A stretch of 29,742 nucleotides of DNA from Alphaproteobacteria bacterium UBA3002 (GTDB lineage Bacteria > Pseudomonadota > Alphaproteobacteria > Rickettsiales > UBA3002), in NCBI GenBank assembly GCA_002346425.1, contig DDZS01000050.1, positions 45,300 through 75,041 on the forward strand. Direction: 5' to 3'. This document shows, piece by piece, positions 1-7,442 of this stretch (position 1 is the stretch's first letter; the number at the start of each line of letters is the position of its first letter). A program made the translations under genes and the position numbers. The notes under the pieces are model-generated. The model searched no databases, had not been told where the DNA came from, and saw only the letters and a list, made by a program, of their open reading frames with translations.

Positions 1-846
1 TGTTTCGCGCTGTACGGCGATCAGGGTATTATACGACCGTTCCAGCGCAAGCCGGTCGGTTACGTCTTCATAAGCAAACAGCAATCCACCCAGCGCATGC
101 GGTAGCGCGATCACGCGTACTGTTTTCCCATCCGGCAGATAGAAAAACTCTTCATGCGTGTCGATTAATTCGGTGAATAACGCCGTATGCTGGCGTTTGA
201 ACTGCGGAAAATTGGACTGTTCCGGCAGTTTGCGAACCTCGCGCAGTTTCTCTAACACTTCGCCATAGGTTGGCTCGGAATCGAGAAAAGATTCATCCAG
301 CTTCCACATCGCGACGAAGCTAAAATTATAAAATTTTAGGCGCTGGTCTTTGCCATAGACAGCCATCGCACTGGTCGTTGATTCTAGAAAATCCCGCTGG
401 GCGGACATGTGACGCTGCACTTCTTCGCGCGCCAGATCCACTTCGCTAATGTCATAGCCATAGCCTAAACACCCGCCGTCCGGTAGCGGTTGCTCGATGA
501 TATGCCAAAGACGTCGCTGGCCTTTACTGACAATGTGTTTTTCAACTTCCTGCCGCTTGCCAGAGCTCATCGCTTGCTGCGCCAGATCGCCATGCCCGCG
601 AAATAATTCGATACTGGCCAACGATAACTCGTCCGCCCCTTCATCGATCGCCTGCTCCGCAAGTTCGGTGAAAGCCTGATTGGCAAAGGTCAGCTGCAAC
701 TGATCGTCGCGCTGCCATAAAGCAAATGGCATGGCATTAACAAGAGATGCGTAGCGCTGATTTTCTTGAATCCAGCGCTGATTCGACTGTTGCTGCTGTT
801 CCAGCTGGCGCTTTAGCGCCCCAATTAGCTGCTCTGCCTCATCCAT
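1..846 (-). CDS. PAS-domain sensor protein, probably histidine kinase (3' end outside window)
   Basis: The reading frame is open from an ATG at 846 to the window edge, giving 282 residues. The ATG is preceded by GGAG about five bases upstream and lies 21 bases after the ahcY stop, so both genes are probably co-transcribed. The N-terminus is a Gln-rich coiled coil (about residues 1-30). Two PAS-like modules follow (about 30-140 and 150-275); the second ends in a typical 'GGLLFAYEDVTDR' PAS/PAC motif. No signal peptide or membrane segment is visible, so the protein is probably cytoplasmic. Double-PAS histidine kinases with HisKA and HATPase domains, some related to DivL, are common beside ahcY in Alphaproteobacteria. 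The kinase domains would lie outside the window, so the kinase call is inference from context. It could also be a PAS-linked diguanylate cyclase. Confidence 0.75.
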   Translation of the reverse strand, partial: MDEAEQLIGALKRQLEQQQQSNQRWIQENQRYASLVNAMPFALWQRDDQLQLTFANQAFTELAEQAIDEGADELSLASIELFRGHGDLAQQAMSSGKRQEVEKHIVSKGQRRLWHIIEQPLPDGGCLGYGYDISEVDLAREEVQRHMSAQRDFLESTTSAMAVYGKDQRLKFYNFSFVAMWKLDESFLDSEPTYGEVLEKLREVRKLPEQSNFPQFKRQHTALFTELIDTHEEFFYLPDGKTVRVIALPHALGGLLFAYEDVTDRLALERSYNTLIAVQRET

Positions 847-867
847 ACCGCTCCAGTTTTAACACAG

Positions 868-2178
868 CTAGTAACGATAGGCATCACTTTTGAACGGACC
901 TTGGGGTTCCACCCCGATATAAGCGGCTTGATCTTGCGACAATTGTGTCAGCTTGGCACCGATTTTTTCCAAATGCAGCGCGGCCACTTTTTCGTCGAGA
1001 TGTTTCGGCAGGACGTAAACCTGATTCTCATAATTGCCGTGATTCTGCCATAGCTCAATCTGTGCAAGCACCTGATTGGTAAAGCTGGTGGACATTACGA
1101 AACTCGGGTGCCCTGTTGCGCATCCCAGATTGACCAAACGCCCTTTCGCCAGCAATAGAATCCGCTTCCCATCCGGAAATTCGACTTCATCCACCTGCGG
1201 CTTCACTTCATGCCATTGCATATTCTTCAATGAATCGACCTGAATTTCATTGTCGAAGTGACCGATATTACAGACGATCGCCCGATCTTTCATTTCGCGC
1301 ATATGATCCAGCGTGATAATGTCTTTATTGCCCGTAGCAGTCACGAAAATATCCGCCATTGGTGCGGCTTCTTCCATAGTAATGACCTCGAAGCCTTCCA
1401 TCACCGCCTGAAGGGCGCAAATCGGATCAACTTCAGACACAAACACCCGCGCACCATGGCTTTGCAGCGCTTTGGCGCAGCCTTTTCCGACGTCGCCATA
1501 GCCTGCGACCATGCATTTTTTACCCGCAATCATCACGTCAGTCGCGCGTTTGATGCCATCTGGCAGCGATTCGCGACACCCATAGAGATTATCGAATTTC
1601 GATTTGGTCACGGAATCATTCACGTTAATCGCCGGGACTTTCAGCGCCCCCTTTTTCGCCATTTCATACAAGCGCAACACACCGGTCGTGGTTTCTTCGG
1701 AAATGCCTTTCACGTCTTTCAGCAATTCAGGATAATCATCATGCATGATTTTTGACAAATCGCCGCCATCATCGAGAATCATATTCGGTACCCAGCCGTC
1801 TGGGCCTTTGATGGTCTGGTGAATACACCATTCATATTCCTCTTCAGTTTCACCTTTCCATGCAAAAACCGGAATGCCCGCCGCCGCAATCGCCGCCGCT
1901 GCCTGATCCTGCGTTGAATAAATATTACATGAGCTCCAACGAATAGAGGCGCCCAGTTCTACCAGTGTTTCGATCAGCACCGCGGTTTGAATCGTCATAT
2001 GCAAGCACCCAACAATTCGCGCATCTTTTAACGGTTGGCTATCGCCATATTCGCGGCGCAGCGCCATCAATCCGGGCATTTCCGTTTCGGCAATCGCGAT
2101 TTCCTTACGCCCCCAGTCGGCGAGTTTGATATCAGCGACTTTGTAATCATGTTCGGTTAAAGCGGGTTGTGCGGTCAT
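868..2178 (-). CDS. ahcY: Adenosylhomocysteinase (SAH hydrolase)
   Basis: A 436-residue cytoplasmic, NAD-dependent enzyme that splits S-adenosylhomocysteine into adenosine and homocysteine, clearing the by-product of SAM-dependent methylation. Family signatures are clear: 'HMTIQTAVLIETL' near the N-terminus, 'SSCNIYSTQDQAAAAIA', 'DDGGDL', 'EETTTGVLRLY', 'NDSVTKSKFDNLYG', the NAD-binding 'GYGDVGKG', and 'NIGHFDNEI'. The C-terminus reads FKSDAYRY where the usual form is KPDHYRY, so the conserved His is Ala while Lys and Tyr remain. A longer frame extends upstream to 2271, but similarity starts at MTAQPALTEHDYKVADI, and AGAAGA lies just before the ATG at 2178, so I chose that start. It sits between an L,D-transpeptidase upstream and a PAS sensor gene downstream, all on the minus strand. 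I see no SAH riboswitch in the leader. Confidence 0.97.
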   Translation of the reverse strand: MTAQPALTEHDYKVADIKLADWGRKEIAIAETEMPGLMALRREYGDSQPLKDARIVGCLHMTIQTAVLIETLVELGASIRWSSCNIYSTQDQAAAAIAAAGIPVFAWKGETEEEYEWCIHQTIKGPDGWVPNMILDDGGDLSKIMHDDYPELLKDVKGISEETTTGVLRLYEMAKKGALKVPAINVNDSVTKSKFDNLYGCRESLPDGIKRATDVMIAGKKCMVAGYGDVGKGCAKALQSHGARVFVSEVDPICALQAVMEGFEVITMEEAAPMADIFVTATGNKDIITLDHMREMKDRAIVCNIGHFDNEIQVDSLKNMQWHEVKPQVDEVEFPDGKRILLLAKGRLVNLGCATGHPSFVMSTSFTNQVLAQIELWQNHGNYENQVYVLPKHLDEKVAALHLEKIGAKLTQLSQDQAAYIGVEPQGPFKSDAYRY

Positions 2179-2274
2179 GTGAATCTTCTTTCTGTCAGAC
2201 CGGAAAAGCCGGAATAACGTAGTTAGTAAATTGGCTACTGTTATAACTTTTTCGCCGCGGGCTTCAAGCAAGGA

Positions 2275-2775
2275 TCACTCAGGCTGAATAACCAGTCTCG
2301 AATCGGGCGTGATATCAGGCAATATCGCCAGCATGTCGGTTTTGGCGATGGCGACGCAGCCTTCGGTGCCGCGATAATCCGGTTGCGCCAGATGAAAGAA
2401 AATCGCGCTTCCATGCCCGGGGATGACGGGGGACTGATTATGAGAGGTCGGAAAAAGGATGTCATACGCCGCATCATCCCGCCACAGCGTTTCGCAGGAA
2501 GCGGCATGCGGCAAGGTGACAGGCTGGTTATAATCGGCATCGGCTGGCGCATCGCACCATCCCTGCTCCTTCTCCATCGGGTGAAGCATTGGATGCTGCA
2601 GCGTTACCCGATCGGGACGATACCAACCTGTCCACAAGGCATAGCTACCGATTGGGGTTTTCAAATCTCCCTCGCGCTTCTCAGCTTCTGCTACGAAACC
2701 GCCGCGCCCCACCGTGCAGCGCAGAGTGCGATCGCCCACTCGCAGCGACTGTGATGAAGTTACCACAATATCCAA
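2275..2775 (-). CDS. YkuD-family L,D-transpeptidase-like protein
   Basis: A 166-residue protein with the YkuD catalytic fold: 'KREGDLKTPIG' (residues 33-43) is the usual conserved entry motif, and 'HGSAIFFHL...GTEGCVAI' carries the catalytic pair His128 and Cys140. Such enzymes form 3-3 peptidoglycan cross-links or attach proteins to the wall. No signal peptide is seen, which is also true of other short alphaproteobacterial members, so the exact role and location are uncertain. The start is not obvious. The frame stays open to 2886, but that would run into the divergent MarR gene at 2851. I chose TTG at 2775, where GGTGAGG lies about nine bases upstream and the DIVVTSS strand of the domain begins. 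A GTG at about 2766 is an alternative. The stop lies about 95 bases upstream of the ahcY start, so it may be transcribed with ahcY. Confidence 0.8.
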   Translation of the reverse strand: MDIVVTSSQSLRVGDRTLRCTVGRGGFVAEAEKREGDLKTPIGSYALWTGWYRPDRVTLQHPMLHPMEKEQGWCDAPADADYNQPVTLPHAASCETLWRDDAAYDILFPTSHNQSPVIPGHGSAIFFHLAQPDYRGTEGCVAIAKTDMLAILPDITPDSRLVIQPE

Positions 2776-2850
2776 CCTTGACCGCCTCACCTTTCTTCCG
2801 TAATCATTCCGCCTGTAAAACGAATTACAAAAATTAGCAGGAGCAAGCCC

Positions 2851-3228
2851 ATGAATCAACCATTGCACACGCTCGATGCGCTGCAATTCATGCGACGGAT
2901 CACCGTTGCAGGTTTAAAAGAATTACCGGAAGACCTGTCATCGCGGCAAACAGCCGTCTTAACGACTGTCTACCTGACCGAGCCGCCGCACACGATCCGC
3001 AATTTGTCTGAACGGCTGAATATCTCGAAACCCGCTGTCTGCCGCGCAGTCGATGGATTGTCGATGATGGGCCTGATTAAACGCAAAAAAGACGAAAATG
3101 ATGGCCGCAATGTGTTTATTCAACGTACCGTACAAGGCTCGGTCTATTTAAGCGATATGGCCGACATCGTCATGCGCGAATTGCAGCCGGAAGCCATCCA
3201 AGATCAACGCGAAGAGGTCGCCGCCTAA
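2851..3228 (+). CDS. MarR-type winged-helix regulator
   Basis: A 125-residue DNA-binding protein. The segment from about residue 50 to 100 is a winged helix-turn-helix: 'TIRNLSERLNISKPAVCRAVDGL' is the recognition part, and 'GLIKRKKDENDGRNVFIQRT' is the wing with the usual basic/Asp-Gly-Arg turn. Helices at both ends would form the dimer interface. The ATG at 2851 has AGGAG upstream. The stop overlaps the next start by one base (TAATG), so it is translationally coupled to the GYF_2 membrane protein and may regulate that gene or respond to the same signal. It is divergent from the L,D-transpeptidase, with about 75 bases between the chosen starts, which is room for a shared regulatory region. 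The ligand and targets cannot be read from the sequence. Confidence 0.82.
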   Translation: MNQPLHTLDALQFMRRITVAGLKELPEDLSSRQTAVLTTVYLTEPPHTIRNLSERLNISKPAVCRAVDGLSMMGLIKRKKDENDGRNVFIQRTVQGSVYLSDMADIVMRELQPEAIQDQREEVAA

Positions 3229-4088
3229 TGAACGAAATGCAATTTTATATTCTTGAAAACGATGGGCGCGTCGGCCCGTTTGATGCGATGGGGATGATCA
3301 AACGCATTCGTAACGGCAAACTGACCGAATCGACCTTAGTGCTATCTGAAGATGCGGATGAACCCATCGCCGCCGGACAAATCAGCATTTTTCATGAATA
3401 TTTCCATGAAGCAGAAAACCCCGCGCGCCCGACAGATGATCAGCATATCGTTAACGAACTAAGCTTAGGCGGTATGATGCGCTTTGGGTTGAACGAGATG
3501 TCGGAAAATCAGGATACGCTCGTGTTTGCCGGTGCTGGCTGTCTAGTACTGGTGTTGATTGGTGCCTTGTTAGCTAAATTGCTGCCCATCGCGGTTGCCA
3601 GTTTAATAACCGCTGCGTTATTTGGCCCTGCCCTATTTATTTTCATGGCTTACGTTTTATTCAAAATGCGCGGTCAGGAAGTACGCGATAGCTTAACAAC
3701 GACATTTAAACAGCAAGGCACGGGCATATTCGGACCTGTATTAGTGCTGTCGCTCTTGCTGCTGGCATTGCCGGGGGTTATCAGCGCTTTTATCGGCCCA
3801 TTTGCCTTCATCTTCTTGCTGCTGACCTTTATCGTATTTTTCTTCTTTATGCTGGCTCCTTTTTACTGGGCGGATGGCACCGTCAAGGGCGCGGCATGCC
3901 TGAAACAAAGCTGGACATGGGTGACCTCTCAAAATGGGGAAGTCATTGGAGCATTGGCAATGTTGGCGTTTATTAACGCACTTGCCTGCGCCATGATGGT
4001 GGTCCCGATGTTTGTGACCTTGCCGATTTCAGCTTTTGTGCTGGCCGATTTGTATGAGCGTTACGCGATCTATATGCCGGAGAAATAA
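3228..4088 (+). CDS. GYF_2-domain integral membrane protein
   Basis: A 286-residue protein of unknown function. Residues 5-55 ('FYILENDGRVGPFDAMGMIKRI...') match a GYF_2 (DUF4339) domain, a small module found at the cytoplasmic end of many bacterial membrane proteins and thought to bind protein partners. After an acidic linker there are four or five hydrophobic segments between about residues 97 and 275: 97-145 (two), 160-215 (two, very Phe/Leu rich) and 240-272. The start overlaps the MarR gene stop by one base, so the two form one transcription unit. Its stop codon directly abuts the stop codon of the convergent coaD. No enzyme motif is visible. The membrane part loosely resembles other multi-pass proteins of unknown function, but I do not assign a family. 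Confidence 0.8.
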   Translation: MNEMQFYILENDGRVGPFDAMGMIKRIRNGKLTESTLVLSEDADEPIAAGQISIFHEYFHEAENPARPTDDQHIVNELSLGGMMRFGLNEMSENQDTLVFAGAGCLVLVLIGALLAKLLPIAVASLITAALFGPALFIFMAYVLFKMRGQEVRDSLTTTFKQQGTGIFGPVLVLSLLLLALPGVISAFIGPFAFIFLLLTFIVFFFFMLAPFYWADGTVKGAACLKQSWTWVTSQNGEVIGALAMLAFINALACAMMVVPMFVTLPISAFVLADLYERYAIYMPEK

Positions 4089-4589
4089 TTAGCGCGCATA
4101 ATAAGCGCGCAAATGTTCGGCCACATAGGGCGACACCAACGTCGAAATATCGCCATTAAGCGCGGCAATGCGTTTTACAAAGCGTGATGAGACGAAATGC
4201 GTATGCTCTGACGCCGTTAAGAAAATGGTTTCAATCTCAGGCTTTAATCGGCGATTCATGCACGCCATTTGAAATTCATACTCATAATCCGACACCGCGC
4301 GCAGCCCGCGGATAATCAGGCTCGCCTGATGCGTGGCGGCGAAATTGACCAATAAACCGGAAAACGAAGCCACAGTGATGCGCGTCGCATCGCCATTCAA
4401 TTGCTGATTAATATCTTCCCGCACGATTTTGGCTCGGGTTTCCAGATCGAACATCGGGTTTTTCCCGGTATCTTCTGCCACACCGATCACCAGATGATCG
4501 ACGACGTGCAATGCGCGGCGAATAATATCCATGTGGCCCGATGTAATCGGATCGAAGGTGCCGGGATAAATGCCAGTACGCGTGGTCAT
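4089..4589 (-). CDS. coaD: Phosphopantetheine adenylyltransferase
   Basis: A 166-residue cytoplasmic nucleotidyltransferase of coenzyme A synthesis. It transfers AMP from ATP to 4'-phosphopantetheine to give dephospho-CoA. The length is normal for the family. Motifs are complete: 'GIYPGTFDPITSGH' with the catalytic His19 of the (T/H)xGH signature, 'LIIRGLRAVSDYEYEFQMACMNR' for substrate binding, and 'ETIFLTASEHTHFVSSRFVKRIAALNGDI', which contains the ISSR-like motif. The gene is divergent from rpsP, with 124 bases between the starts, and convergent with the GYF_2 gene; their stop codons touch without a gap (taa|tta). Confidence 0.97.
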   Translation of the reverse strand: MTTRTGIYPGTFDPITSGHMDIIRRALHVVDHLVIGVAEDTGKNPMFDLETRAKIVREDINQQLNGDATRITVASFSGLLVNFAATHQASLIIRGLRAVSDYEYEFQMACMNRRLKPEIETIFLTASEHTHFVSSRFVKRIAALNGDISTLVSPYVAEHLRAYYAR

Positions 4590-4634
4590 GGGGCTGTGCC
4601 TAAGCGCATCGTGTTATTTTGGCAAGAAAAATCC

Positions 4635-4662
4635 TTGCATTTGTCACGTAAACGGGTACAAA
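4635..4662 (+). promoter_or_regulatory. Candidate sigma70-type promoter of the rpsP operon
   Basis: TTGCAT (4635-4640) and TACAAA (4657-4662) are separated by 16 bases and lie about 50 bases upstream of the rpsP ATG, in the gap divergent from coaD. GGGTACA occurs twice nearby (4654-4660 and about 4674-4680). Box quality is moderate and this is only a pattern match. Confidence 0.35.
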
Positions 4663-4713
4663 CGCCCCCTCTTGGGTACAGGGCAATTCCGCCTACCGAA
4701 AGAAAGGAAGACC

Positions 4714-5181
4714 ATGTCTGTAGTATTACGCCTGGCACGCGGCGGCCAGAAAAAACGCCCGTATTACCGTATTGTAGCCACCGATAAGCGCAACGCGCGC
4801 GATGGCCGTTTCATTGAGCAAATCGGTGCCTATAACCCGATGCTCGCAAAAGATAACCCTGAGCGCGTGAAACTGGTCGAAGACCGTATTAAACATTGGC
4901 TCAGTGTTGGCGCACAGCCGTCTGAGCGTGTTGAGAAGTTTTTATTCGATGCCGGTTTAGTGAAAGAAAAACTCGATATCTCTCACCGCCCGCAAAAAAC
5001 ACGTAAACATCCGGAAAAGAAAACCCGCGCAGAATTGCGTGCGGAAGCGGAAGCTGAAGCAAAAGCCAACGCAGAAGCGGAAGCTGCTGCTGCCGCAGCC
5101 GCTCCGGCGGAAGAAGCACCTGCTGAAGAGGCCTCTGCTGAGGCTCCGGCAGAAGACGCTGCTGAAGAAACCAAGGAGTAA
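4714..5181 (+). CDS. rpsP: 30S ribosomal protein bS16 with long acidic C-terminal tail
   Basis: A 155-residue ribosomal protein. The first 80 residues are the bS16 core ('VLRLARGGQKKRPYYRIVATDKRNARDGRFIEQIGAYNP' region). From about residue 105 the protein becomes a low-complexity Glu/Ala helix-forming tail ending in repeated PAEEAPAEE units. Alphaproteobacterial S16 proteins often carry such tails, while other bacteria have about 80-90 residues. The ATG at 4714 is preceded by AAGGAAG; the frame is open upstream to 4570, but similarity starts here. It is the first gene of the operon rpsP-rimM-trmD-rplS. AAGGAG at the very end of this gene serves the tiny ORF that follows. Confidence 0.96.
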   Translation: MSVVLRLARGGQKKRPYYRIVATDKRNARDGRFIEQIGAYNPMLAKDNPERVKLVEDRIKHWLSVGAQPSERVEKFLFDAGLVKEKLDISHRPQKTRKHPEKKTRAELRAEAEAEAKANAEAEAAAAAAAPAEEAPAEEASAEAPAEDAAEETKE

Positions 5182-5186
5182 CAGGC

Positions 5187-5249
5187 ATGGAATTGATTTT
5201 CGTTGCTGTCGGTCTGGCATTTGCTGCCACCGGCTTTTACATGATGTAA
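5187..5249 (+). CDS. Candidate 20-residue hydrophobic microprotein
   Basis: Between the rpsP stop and rimM there is a short frame ATG...TAA encoding MELIFVAVGLAFAATGFYMM, a single hydrophobic stretch long enough to cross a membrane. It has a strong Shine-Dalgarno sequence (AAGGAG at 5173-5178, eight bases from the ATG), better than that of the following rimM, and starts six bases after the rpsP stop. The codons used (GCT, GGT, CTG, ACC, GGC) resemble those of the ribosomal genes beside it. It may be a real membrane microprotein or a leader ORF that couples translation of rpsP to rimM. I know of no family for it; conservation of the peptide in related genomes would decide. Confidence 0.5.
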   Translation: MELIFVAVGLAFAATGFYMM

Positions 5250-5258
5250 TTTCGACTT

Positions 5259-5762
5259 ATGCCCGAAGGCTTTATCGTGCTCGGCGTCATTTCCGGCGCA
5301 CATGGCATTCGCGGCGAAGTCAAACTACGTAGTTTTACCGAACCGCCTGAAGCGATACTTTCCTATCCTTCCTTGCGCGGCGCGGACGGAAAAGCTTACG
5401 CATTACGTCAAAAAGGCAGCGCTAAAAATCAGCTCATATGCACTGTTGAAGGTATCACTTCAAGAAACGACGCTGAATTACTGAAAAACAAAGAATTAGG
5501 TGTTAATCGTAGCGAGCTTCCGCCAGCGGCGGATGATGAATTCTATTTGGAAGATTTCAGCGGTTTAGACGTTGTCCTAGAAGATGGCACGCCTTATGGC
5601 ACCGTTGTCGGTATGCATAATTATGGTGCCGGCGATATTCTCGAAATCCGTAAAACGGACGCCGACGACACGGAACTCATAAGCTTTACGCATGCTAATG
5701 TGCCCGAGATCGACATGACCAAACGACGCCTGACGCTGATCCCGCCTGAAATACTCTCATGA
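5259..5762 (+). CDS. rimM: Ribosome maturation factor RimM
   Basis: A 167-residue cytoplasmic assembly factor that helps mature the 3' domain of the 30S subunit by binding ribosomal protein S19. The N-terminal RimM barrel shows 'LGVISGAHGIRGEVKLRSFTEPPEAI' (residues 8-33), and the C-terminal PRC barrel begins around 'DDEFYLEDFSGLDV' and contains 'GTVVGMHNYGAGDILEI'. The ATG at 5259 has only a weak ribosome site, consistent with coupling from the tiny ORF that ends ten bases upstream. The stop overlaps the trmD start (ATGA at 5759-5762), so those two are translationally coupled. Confidence 0.96.
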   Translation: MPEGFIVLGVISGAHGIRGEVKLRSFTEPPEAILSYPSLRGADGKAYALRQKGSAKNQLICTVEGITSRNDAELLKNKELGVNRSELPPAADDEFYLEDFSGLDVVLEDGTPYGTVVGMHNYGAGDILEIRKTDADDTELISFTHANVPEIDMTKRRLTLIPPEILS

Positions 5763-6490
5763 GCCTGCATGCGACGATTCTGACGTTATTTCCGGACATG
5801 TTTCCCGGCCCACTGGGCTTTTCACTGACCGGCAAAGCGCTGCAAGAAGGCCGCTGGTCACTGGACTGCATCAATATTCGTGACTTTGGTGAAGGCAAAC
5901 ACGCGCAGGTGGACGATACGCCCTATGGCGGCGGCGCCGGAATGGTGATGCGCGCCGATATATTGGATGCCGCGATTCAAGCAGGCTTGCAGCGACATCC
6001 CGACGCGCAACTCATTTATTTCACGCCAAAGGGCCAATCTATCACCCAGCCGCTTATTAAAGCCCTGACATCGACTAAAGAAGGACCGACAGAGTACCTT
6101 TTTCTCTGCGGGCGCTTTGAGGCGATTGATGAGCGTATTATTGAGAAATATCAGCCGCTGGAAGTATCGCTCGGCGATTTTGTCATGACCGGTGGAGAAC
6201 TGGCAGCCATGGCTTTGCTAGACGCGGCCGTACGCCTGCTGCCGGGCGTGATTGGCGAGGCCGAATCGCTTGAGCAGGAAAGTTTCGGTTTACATCAAGA
6301 TTATGCTTGCCTCTTGGAGCATCCTCACTATACTCGCCCTCCAATCTGGGACGAGCGCCCGGTGCCGGGTGTGTTGCTTAGCGGCCATCACGGCGAGATT
6401 GCTGCCTGGCGCAAGCGCATGAGCGAAGCAATCACCGAAGCGCGCCGACCGGATTTGTGGAAACGCTATACTGAAGGAAACGAGTCATGA
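5759..6490 (+). CDS. trmD: tRNA (guanine-N1-)-methyltransferase TrmD
   Basis: A 243-residue SPOUT-class enzyme that methylates G37 of tRNAs at N1 with SAM, preventing +1 frameshifts. Signature segments: 'LTLFPDMFPGPLGFSLTGKAL' at the start, 'DDTPYGGGAGMVMRADIL' (about residues 50-67), and the knot region 'FLCGRFEAIDERI' through 'SLGDFVMTGGELAAMAL', which binds the methyl donor. The C-terminal helical domain ends in 'RRPDLWKRYTEG'. It overlaps rimM by four bases (ATGA) and rplS by four bases (ATGA), as in a tightly coupled operon. Confidence 0.97.
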   Translation: MSLHATILTLFPDMFPGPLGFSLTGKALQEGRWSLDCINIRDFGEGKHAQVDDTPYGGGAGMVMRADILDAAIQAGLQRHPDAQLIYFTPKGQSITQPLIKALTSTKEGPTEYLFLCGRFEAIDERIIEKYQPLEVSLGDFVMTGGELAAMALLDAAVRLLPGVIGEAESLEQESFGLHQDYACLLEHPHYTRPPIWDERPVPGVLLSGHHGEIAAWRKRMSEAITEARRPDLWKRYTEGNES

Positions 6491-6963
6491 ACCTGATTCA
6501 GACATTAGAAAAAGAACAAATGGACAAACTGGCCGATAAACGCATCGATGCGTTTGATGCCGGCGATACGATTCGGGTGAATGTAAACATTGTTGAGGGC
6601 GCGAACCGCCGCGTTCAGGCGTTCGAAGGCCTGTGCATCGCGAAAAAAGACCGCGGCCTGCACACGTCATTCGTGGTACGTAAAATTTCTAACGGTGAAG
6701 GTGTGGAACGTATTTTCCCGCTATTCGGTCCGGCAGTTGATTCCGTGGAACTGATCCGTCGCGGTGACGTACGTCGTGCGAAACTCTACTACCTGCGTGG
6801 TCGTACCGGTAAAGCCGCACGTATCCGTGAGAAGCAAGATTTCGGTAAGACCGATATGGAAGAAGTCGAAAACAAAAAAGCGGAACGTCAGGCTAAACGC
6901 GCTGAACGTAAAGCTGAAGGCGGCAAGAAGAAAAAAGCTAAGGCCGCTAAAGCCGACAGCTAA
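6487..6963 (+). CDS. rplS: 50S ribosomal protein bL19
   Basis: A 158-residue protein of the large subunit, located at the interface with the 30S. The core (residues 1-115) is typical: 'DKRIDAFDAGDTIRVNVNIVEG', 'RRVQAFEGLCIAKKDRGLHTSFVVRKIS', 'GVERIFPLFGPAVDSVELIRRGDVRRAKLYYLRGRTGKAARI'. A Lys/Ala/Glu-rich tail of about 40 residues extends past the core, as in other alphaproteobacterial bL19. It starts inside the trmD stop (ATGA) and closes the ribosomal part of the operon. The next gene starts 12 bases later. Confidence 0.97.
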   Translation: MNLIQTLEKEQMDKLADKRIDAFDAGDTIRVNVNIVEGANRRVQAFEGLCIAKKDRGLHTSFVVRKISNGEGVERIFPLFGPAVDSVELIRRGDVRRAKLYYLRGRTGKAARIREKQDFGKTDMEEVENKKAERQAKRAERKAEGGKKKKAKAAKADS

Positions 6964-6974
6964 ATTAGTCCGTT

Positions 6975-7442
6975 ATGGATGCTGTGACAACCGCGTCCGA
7001 ACATCCGGCGACTCTTTCTACCAACGAGACCAAAAAGCTAAAGCGCTATTATCGTTATTCGTTGCTATGGCCAATCGTCATACCTCTGTTATCACTAGGC
7101 ATTCTAGTCATTCCTGTTACACATGATTTCTTTTGGTTTAAGACAATATTGGGATTATTTTTGGCGTCACTAGTAGTGAGTATTATTCCATATTTATTCT
7201 TTGTCATTTTTACCCTAATTTTCATCTATGAAAAAGACGTACCCGCTATTCGAAAATGGTTATGGTATTCACCTGTGATGATGGCGCTTTTTTTCTTTAT
7301 ACTAGCGCTATTCGCTACAGAATCTTTTGTTACACTAATGCTGGTTTTTACAGGCTGTAGCCTTGCCTTTGGCTATTTTTATGTCATACCAGTCCTCTAC
7401 GTTGGAAAGAAAAAAGAAAAGAAATTATATGACCCTTGCTAA
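6975..7442 (+). CDS. Hypothetical four-TM membrane protein
   Basis: A 155-residue protein with a 27-residue hydrophilic N-terminus and hydrophobic segments at about 29-49, 55-86 (long, maybe two), 96-115 and 118-143, ending in a basic KKKEKK tail. No conserved motif is recognised. Base composition is clearly more AT-rich than that of rplS before it and leuC after it, which suggests a later insertion between the two. It has no obvious Shine-Dalgarno sequence at the ATG. It overlaps the leuC start by 14 bases, so it is co-transcribed and may be translationally coupled with leuC. Function unknown. Confidence 0.65.
   Translation: MDAVTTASEHPATLSTNETKKLKRYYRYSLLWPIVIPLLSLGILVIPVTHDFFWFKTILGLFLASLVVSIIPYLFFVIFTLIFIYEKDVPAIRKWLWYSPVMMALFFFILALFATESFVTLMLVFTGCSLAFGYFYVIPVLYVGKKKEKKLYDPC

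Noticed and set aside
1258..1755. 165-residue open frame on the plus strand
   Set aside because: It lies entirely antisense to ahcY, is His/Phe-rich as expected from reading that gene backwards, and has no ribosome site.
2179..2274. Possible SAH or SAM riboswitch in the ahcY leader
   Set aside because: Only a small CCGG-loop-CCGG hairpin is present; the conserved core sequences of known SAH, SAM-II or SAM/SAH riboswitches are not there.
2241..2552. 103-residue minus-strand frame with a possible signal-like start
   Set aside because: Overlaps the L,D-transpeptidase in another frame and has no family features.
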